Positions 57,290 through 64,000 of a stretch of DNA of 64,000 nucleotides are shown one piece after another (position 1 is the stretch's first letter; each line of letters starts with the position of its first letter). The notes beneath the pieces are model-generated. The model was not told where the DNA came from, did no database searches, and worked only from the letters and a program-made list of their open reading frames with translations. Source of the DNA: Theocolax elegans (taxonomy: Eukaryota; Arthropoda; Insecta; Hymenoptera; Cerocephalidae); assembly GCA_026168455.1 (NCBI GenBank), contig CM047427.1, positions 10,941,505 to 11,005,504 of the forward strand, given 5' to 3'. Position numbers and translations under genes: made by a program.

Positions 57290-57900
57290 AGTAGCATTAA
57301 CCTTTTAAACGCGACTATATATATGTATATACATTTTTTGTTTTATGCTAACTGTGAGTGCAGACACGTTTCCCCTTCGGGCGTGAGACGAAGAGATCGT
57401 GTGGCGTAAAAGTGGGAAGCATTTTCTCTCTTTCTCTCTCTATGGTTGCTGAGGAGAACTGCTTTTAGGAGCGCACTTTTCGCATCTCATCTCCCTACAC
57501 TTTTTTTGTTCCTCGTTCACGCCTTACTCTGCGTATATACATACCTTCGTCTCACCATTTCCCTCGCAATTCTATAGCTGTATATATATATCTATATGTA
57601 TCTGTTATTTTCTTTGTCTTTTGCTTGAGAGAGAGAGAGAGAAACCGTTGGAAAAATTGGGATTCTCTGACGCTTGTGTCTTTTCACCCTGGGGATAAGG
57701 AAGTTTCGCCGGTGAAACTCGGAAAAAAGCCGCTTGGCAATCGGGAGATTTTAGGGTGGATTGCCGTGTGCTCTTCTTTTATTTTACACGATTTTTTTAC
57801 ACACACACACATACACATAGAAAGTGTGAGAGAGAGAAAGAGAAATAAGGGATAAAGCTCGAATAAAACAAGTGACGAAATTCGCATTGCGGAATCATTA
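57290..57900. promoter_or_regulatory. GC-richer island with GA/CT tracts
   Basis: CCCCTTCGGGCGTGAGACG, TCTCTCTTTCTCTCTCTATG, GAGAGAGAGAGAGA (about 57627) and TCTGACGCTTGTGTCTTTTC close together in AT-rich surroundings. The overlapping 76- and 85-codon ORFs are low-complexity. Promoter-like; no gene attached. Confidence 0.35.
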
Positions 57901-58694
57901 TGGGTTCGTAAACTTCTTACCAGTTTATCCTTTGATATCAAATTATTTTTTTTATTTATTGATTTATAGTCTCATTTATTGAATTTAAGACATGTAATGA
58001 TGAGAGATTAGATGCGATTGAAAGCTTTGTATAAACATTCTATTACAACAAATCGTAGATTATTTTCACATTCATTTTTGTCAGCAGAACTCCAACTTTT
58101 TACACTTATGAAATCAGTACAGTTAGAAAATCACATATTCTATTATCTTTATCTAAAGACTATTAGTTTATTATAAAAACCGTTTTGATTTAAAAAATTA
58201 TAATTTTAATTTTTACCAAAAGCACAAAATTATAAAATTAATCTTTTGAGTAACTTTTTACATATTTCAAAATTTGATAAATTATGATTTAATTTTTTTT
58301 ATTAATAGTATAATAAAAATACTACATTATTACACTTTACATAGAATAAAATATTTATTTTACGCAACCGAAAGGTATAGGAAAACGGTTCAATCATTTT
58401 ACTTCCAAATTCTAGAGTGAAGTCAATCAAATATTAAATTTTCTCGCGTTTCCAATTTTTCAATTTTTTTGCTATTCTAGACGTATATTGCTGTGCTGGT
58501 GATTTTTGCTATAAAATTATTTTCCTCGAAAATCTGGTATTTATCAATTGTTTTTTTTCAATTATTAGAATAATAATATTGGTGTCAAAATATTTATTCT
58601 TTTACTAACAAGGAGAACATCATATGTTTGGGAAACGGATTGTGTCCAGCTTGCAAGATATGTTTTCTAGTACAAAAATATGTAGAAAGCCAGA
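57901..58694. other. AT-rich region, no gene seen
   Basis: No credible coding frame or repeat. Confidence 0.5.
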
Positions 58695-59194
58695 GCCGCA
58701 GACCCTATAACAATCGTTTTTTTCAAAATTTATACGCTGTTAAAGCAGAATTTACAAAAGAAGGCTTTACTTTAAATGCTTGTAACTTCTACAGTGTCAA
58801 ATATTAATAGTTAAACCAAAGTTTAATCAAAAGTTGAGATAAAATGAATATAATTAAAAAAATAGTACGCTCAAATCCGTTAGAATGGAGCAGAGTTATA
58901 GCCGAAATAAGAATTAGAAGAAATTTAGCTTAAAAAATCAATAAAATTTGTAGCATCCAATTTTTGTTAAAAGATTTTAAATTCTTAATTTGATTATAAC
59001 TTTGCTCCATTTCATCGGATTTAAACGTCTTCTTTTTAAATTATATCTATTTTATCTCAGCTTTTCATTAAACTTTGGTTTGAATGTCAATATTTGATAG
59101 ATTAGAAGTAACAAGCGTTTGAAATAAAGTCTCTATTTTTTGGAAATTTTAATAGCGTATTACTTTTGAAAAAACGATTGTTAGGGTCTGCGGC
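58695..59194. mobile_element. 500-bp foldback element
   Basis: GCCGCAGACCCTATAACAAT and CGTTTTTTTCAAAA at the left face TTTTGAAAAAACGATTGTTA and GGGTCTGCGGC at the right. Inner arms pair too (GTTAAACCAAAGTTTAATC facing ATTAAACTTTGGTTTGAA; AATGGAGCAGAGTTATA facing TATAACTTTGCTCCATTT). No ORF. Confidence 0.88.
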
Positions 59195-59635
59195 TACAAA
59201 CTGGGCACGATCCTTTTTCCAAACATATGAGGGTCTCCTTGGATATGATCTAAAATTACCAATAAATTCATTATTTATGGCCAAACCATGGTCTTCTCTA
59301 ATTTCAAAATGATCATTTTCTACTACAGGCTCGTTCTCGATTACAATAATGTTTCCACGACATCTTCTTCATCTGCACCCTGATTTCATTAAATAAAACG
59401 CTTGCTTTCGTTCAGCGTACAATCCTTCTTTAAAAACTTGTGCAAACGTGTAATCTCAAGGAAAGTAACAAACAAACAAACAGAGACGGTATTAATATTG
59501 TAATACCTTTTATCCAAATAAGGTTTTACAAAAGCTCTCAAGAAAATGTAAATATCCCTGATAGAAAGTTAAATGGGTATTACCATAATTTCGTCAAATG
59601 GACTCTTCGTAAACAAGATTACCTTAATTAAGATA
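59195..59635. other. Intergenic DNA, no gene seen
   Basis: Moderate base composition; short ORFs without family resemblance. Confidence 0.45.
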
Positions 59636-60500
59636 TCTCCTGTACCTCTCGTTTTAACCCCAACGTACGATGTATATATATATACGAGATCGACTCGCTG
59701 AACAACAAAGAAAACGATCGAGCAAACCAAAAATAAATCGGGTGATCAGCAAAGATCTCTCTTTCTCTTTCTCCCTCAAAGAAAAAAGGTCGAGCTAGTG
59801 TATGTATACGTATATACATACATCGATTCGAAAAAAAAAAGGAAAGACAGAGTCGTATACGAGAAAAAGGAGGGGTTGGTGGAAGAAAGCACTTAAAGAA
59901 TTATCCGAACTCAAAAAGGAGGGTAAGGGGTGTGTCACGTGCGAGTTTTCCCAGGCCGACACCTAATACCTACTAATACCGTACCGTGTATCTATCTACC
60001 CTTTTACCACTCGACGCTAGTTGGAAAGAGTAAGTAGGGTCGTGTTGTTCTCTCTCTTGCTTTCTCACTCTCTCTCTCTCTTTATCTCACTCTATACTAC
60101 GAGTTGAGTTTACGGTATAGCATACTACTCGTAGTAGTGGGATACACTGAGGGAATAAGATTTTTTTCGCAGCTGCGACTGGAAAATACCGAGAGATGGA
60201 TGTTTAAAGAGACCAGAGAGAGGAAATTGAGAGTCAACTGGGCGCGATCGAATTGTGTATAGAGGTACAACAGACTATACTGTTGGCTTTTCTTTTCGTA
60301 TTCTATGTATATATACACACTCGGGGATTTTATCAAACTACGATCGTCGTGTATGTGTGTGGTAACCTTTTCTGTTTCCTTTTTTTTTCTTGTTTGTCAC
60401 TGACAAGATACATCCACGAAGTATACCTATACGACCTTGGGATACGGTGTTTTTCTTCATTTCTTTCGATCCCCACATGGAGAGACAAGTTGAATAAAAA
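59636..60500. promoter_or_regulatory. GC-richer promoter-like island
   Basis: Includes GATCGACTCGCTGAAC, GGGTAAGGGGTGTGTCACGTG, CCCAGGCCGACACC, CGACGCTAGTTGG, a CTCTCTCTCTCTC tract at about 60068-60080 and CAGCTGCGACTGG. CpG-rich against its neighbours. ORFs here are not convincing. It could be a promoter or first exon for a gene outside the window. Confidence 0.35.
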
Positions 60501-60807
60501 TTACTCAAATGATCTATAGGTAAAATGTTTGTATAGTTTTCGTCCAGAATTTTATAGATAAATTGAGAATTAGATTGACATTTTTACCATTCTGGATATA
60601 GTGACTTTTCTCAAACGAGAAGTCGATTTCGAGCACGAGTTTGTTTCAGAAATTTGATCATGCTGACTCTACAACATTTACCCAAAACATTTAGATACTT
60701 TTTAGAACAAATTTTTTCTCCGTGAATGTGTAAGAATTATTTAACAACTTTTAGAATTTAAGTTGTGAGTAAAGTTTGGAACACGAAAACGTAGTGTTGA
60801 TATACAT

Positions 60808-60962
60808 TTTTTTGTGCTCCCAACATGATGCTAAACAGTGACGTCTTTGTAAAGAAAGCACATTGTTGAAAACACACATTTACCCAGCGGTGCTCGTATC
60901 AATGGTCCGGGATCGGGAATCGAACCTGGGACCTCCACATTACGAGCTCGACGTACCAACCA
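60808..60962 (-). repeat. tRNA-derived SINE, partial copy
   Basis: GTGCTCGTATCAATGG, then GGGAATCGAACCTGGGACCT and ATTACGAGCTCGACG match the head and body of the SINE at 43930-44141 on the minus strand. The A-box end is lost. The B box is intact. Confidence 0.85.
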
Positions 60963-61302
60963 TAAATTTAAGTTTCTAATTTTTGTCAATAAATGAAAAA
61001 GTTTTTGCGGTTGTTTGACATTAGAGTTTAATTCTGTATGGTATTAGGAGTAATTAATGAAAGTTTAGTGTCAATCCGTTGTTTAAAAATTGTGTGACAC
61101 TTATTGACTCTCGTGTAACATAACTTATAAATGCGTTATTAAATTCATTATTCGCTATTATCCTTCATTTACAACGATAGATTATATGTAATACTGTACA
61201 GATTTAGGCTCTGATGCCAAAAATGTTCAAACGCTTTTTCAATTACACCGGCACACAATAAAATTGTACTGACATTAGAACTTCATTATAATATTAACTT
61301 TT
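60963..61302. other. AT-rich region, no gene seen
   Basis: No coding frame or clear repeat. Confidence 0.5.
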
Positions 61303-61624
61303 ATGTTGCTATATCAGGCGTAATTAAGAAATTATAAAAGAAAAGTAGTACCATTATTTTATAGAAGAATGATTTAATTCGTTTTGGTTATTGGAATTAA
61401 TAAAATAAAGAGTTTCATTTTTAAATTATTTATTAATAATGTTAATTAATATTATTTTATACAATATTATTGAGAAATTACATTTACATCACAAAAGATT
61501 TAACGTATTATCTTTTTTTTATTTACAAAAATTTAAAAAAAAATGAATTAAATCACTCTAGCTTCTATAAAATAATGGTACTATTATTCTTTTATAATTT
61601 CTTAATTAAGTCTGACAGCAACAT
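61303..61624. mobile_element. 322-bp palindromic MITE
   Basis: ATGTTGCTATATCAGGCGTA at the left faces CTTAATTAAGTCTGACAGCAACAT at the right, and AGTACCATTATTTTATAGAA faces TTCTATAAAATAATGGTACT. The arms meet in an AT-rich centre. Confidence 0.88.
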
Positions 61625-62310
61625 TTTTTCACTACTTTTGATATAGGACGTTGTGCAAGACGTTGATATATTCAAAAATTTGACTGTATATAGATATAAT
61701 TTCAATGCTAAAAATTGGAAGGAGTCTGAAAATTCATGAAAATATTATTGTAAAGTGCTGATACCATCCCTTTTTTGTGTCGGTATATTATTGATAAAAA
61801 TTAAAAAGTACTCTTAAACAAATAAAGTATAGGTAAAAAGAGTATTGGTAACTTTATCGCGTGGATAAAGGTCAAGTATCGTATAGGGTAAAGAATACTT
61901 GTATATTCGTATATTACACACGTATCTTATAGGTTATGTAAGCGTACTCTATGGGCGTATTTACCTCTTTGGGCCGATTAACTTCCGCGCTTCATGCCAC
62001 ACGGCGACTCTTATAATTACTTCTATCCATCATAGAAGTCTTTACTAAATTTATCGTGTACGCTATCACAACAAAAAATTCATGGTTTGACGATCTCTTA
62101 ACAGTACTTCAAAACTTATATTTATATGTTATTAAATATGTGAATAAATTCTTATACACTCACTGAAAAAAATTGTTCTTAAATGTGAATCTACCGGAAA
62201 ATCTGGTTGCTCTAAAATGATTATTCTATAATTAAGAGGAATATGCTTGATCTTAGAATATTGGTCTTTTTGAATTAAATTTTTCAATTTCGTACTAAAG
62301 TAGGTTCCAC
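61625..62310. other. AT-rich region, no gene seen
   Basis: A small CpG patch (GGGCCGATTAACTTCCGCGC, about 61971-61990) and otherwise no structure. Confidence 0.45.
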
Positions 62311-62565
62311 TTAGGAGGAGTCCGTAGAGTATAGTTTTACAAAACCACCGTCTGAAATTTTGCAAGCAGAAATGGCGCTACGGTCAGGTAGGTTAAGTTC
62401 ATATTCAACAATAATTTCTACCACACAAAATTGATGTTGAGAGGAATAGATAATGATTAATTATTTATTTCTTACCTGATCGAAAAGTCAGTATTTTCGA
62501 CGAAAAGTGATAAGTACGAAGTGACTAATTCGGAGTGTGTTTTCAGTAATGATGCGTATAAATAG
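62311..62565. repeat. Half copy of the 21357-21880 foldback family
   Basis: CTTAGGAGGAGTCCGTA, GCAGAAATGGCGCTACGGTCAG, ACCACACAAAATTGATGTTGA and CTGATCGAAAAGTCAGTATT through GATAAGTACGAA follow the left arm of the larger element. The right arm is absent. Confidence 0.8.
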
Positions 62566-64000
62566 TTAAGGAATCCGAAAGAAGCCTTCCAAGCCAAGGT
62601 AAAAATTTACTAAAACAATCATGGTATACGATAGTTGATAGGGGGTAATTTTCCGATAGTATCTATCAACAATTGGTAATCAGTTTCTATCTGTGCGTAT
62701 GTATGTAATTTTTATTGAAAAATCTTGTAATAAATAACACTAAAATTATTAATGAAAGTAAAAAATTAATGTATAGTCAGTGAAATTAATTCTACATGAT
62801 TATACCTAAATTATTTCTATACGTATATAATGTACGTAGGCTATCATTTCACTAAACATAACTTATATAAATTTTATATATTATAGATTATATCATTAAT
62901 AATAAACCCAAAATTTTTGTATAATTTTTTTAATCGATTACTGATTTTTTTTAAGAAATACTTCCAAGGTTGTTACAATTCAATTGGTTTAAAAAATTAG
63001 TTACATTCTATTTGCAAAACTATTATAAATATAGATTATGTATACATAGTGTATCCTGACATGCAAAGACTAGAAATAATCTATACAAAATATTTACATG
63101 TCTATAACATTAAATATACCCTTATTACAATTTATATTTTTAATTGATCTCTCGATTTCTATCTCGTACATCTGAAGAGAAATTTGCCATTCGACAAATT
63201 ATTTTGTAAATAATCAACATAAAAATGCATATTTTCTATAGGTTTTTAAATAAAACCTCAAAATAATCTTTCGTAAAATATTAACGATTCGTTACGTGAA
63301 AAAAAGGAAAGAGCAATTAAAATACTACAGAATTAAGGAAGAAAATCTTCATTCATCATAAGAAAAAAAGTTCCACAAAAGACTCTAGGACGAGCCCGTC
63401 TGTCAAGTTTAAAAATTTTTTTCGCGGCATTCTTGAGCATGGTCGCGTGTGCCATAATTCATGCCGTCGCCGTCGGCTGGATAACACGCATGCACACTCG
63501 CGTGTAATCCAACAAAAAGCTTTTTACACAGTCGGTTGAAGAAAAATTATCTTCTCGAACGAAAATACAAGCGAAAAAAAAGGAATAATGTAAAATATTC
63601 TAATTAGAGTAGAACATTAATTTACTCGTCAATCGTTAGTATTCAATGTATAATTTAATTAAAATTTATGTCGTCTGTTGTAGAAGAATCAAGGAAATTA
63701 TTTATTATTCGTTTAATTTTATTTATTATTGTTCTTTACAAAGTGGAACATTGTTAGGCGTTTCAGTGATCCGAGGTAGAAACTAAACTTTTTTTTACTT
63801 TGTGAGCTAGCTAAAGCAATTTCTAACCTTAAAACAGTCGAAACTGTAAGATTTTTGCTAAAGAATATATAACACGTGATTTATGAATATCTGATAGATT
63901 ATCTATCGATAATTTTGTACTATTAATAATATTTTTACAATGACATAATTTTGTAAAGCATTGTAACTCAATGTAACTTAACCTTATTAATCCAGCGAAA
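62566..64000. other. AT-rich region with one CpG patch
   Basis: 63390-63520 is CpG-rich (GGTCGCGTGTGCCATAATTC, GCCGTCGCCGTCGGCTGG, ACTCGCGTGTAATCC) and could be regulatory. No coding frame is recognised up to the window end. Confidence 0.45.

Overview
The window looks like nuclear DNA of an insect, most likely a hymenopteran, possibly a parasitoid wasp. That placement is inferred from very AT-rich intergenic DNA, short AT-rich introns with GT-AG borders, insect-type peritrophin and mitochondrial ribosomal proteins, and the transposon mix. No sequence search was run. It holds few protein genes and many repeats.

Layout. 1.3-1.4 kb: a possible first coding exon on the minus strand. 2.8-8.6 kb: a four-exon sideroflexin gene (mitochondrial serine/amino-acid carrier). 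9.8-11.2 kb: a convergent two-exon mRpL2 gene (mitochondrial ribosomal protein uL2). 12.7-22.6 kb: a dense field of palindromic DNA elements. One TA-flanked family has CACTGAG-type ends, and one of its members is a 2.4-kb composite carrying nested elements and a tRNA-like sequence. 23.4-30.9 kb: two secreted chitin-binding peritrophin-like genes in tandem. Both start from a seven-base coding exon (ATGAAAG) behind a TATAAAAG box. The first gene's 4.4-kb intron contains a complete 5S-rRNA-derived SINE with a 10-bp target duplication. 31-40 kb: mostly AT-rich DNA with SINE pieces and several GC-richer, GA/CT-rich promoter-like islands that have no recognisable gene attached.

40.6-56.7 kb is the most unusual stretch. 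It holds a decayed Tc1/mariner-type transposase, an unknown GC-rich ORF with one stop, and an endogenous copy of a picorna-like (+)RNA virus polyprotein (capsid and start of the non-structural region, minus strand) full of stops and frameshifts. The viral copy is split by a nearly intact hAT transposon and also carries a tRNA-derived SINE with a 14-bp target duplication. It abuts a 6-kb cluster of foldback repeats: a 1.84-kb tandem duplication, four ~0.5-kb palindromes, and an 11-copy 60-bp array between two near-identical ~1-kb arms. That cluster has captured a 105-bp piece of the viral capsid gene.

57-64 kb: two further promoter-like islands, foldback elements and SINE remnants, with no recognisable gene.

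Sideroflexin and mRpL2 both act in mitochondria and lie tail to tail. The two peritrophins form a local gene family. The remainder is a record of successive insertions whose order can partly be read from nesting.
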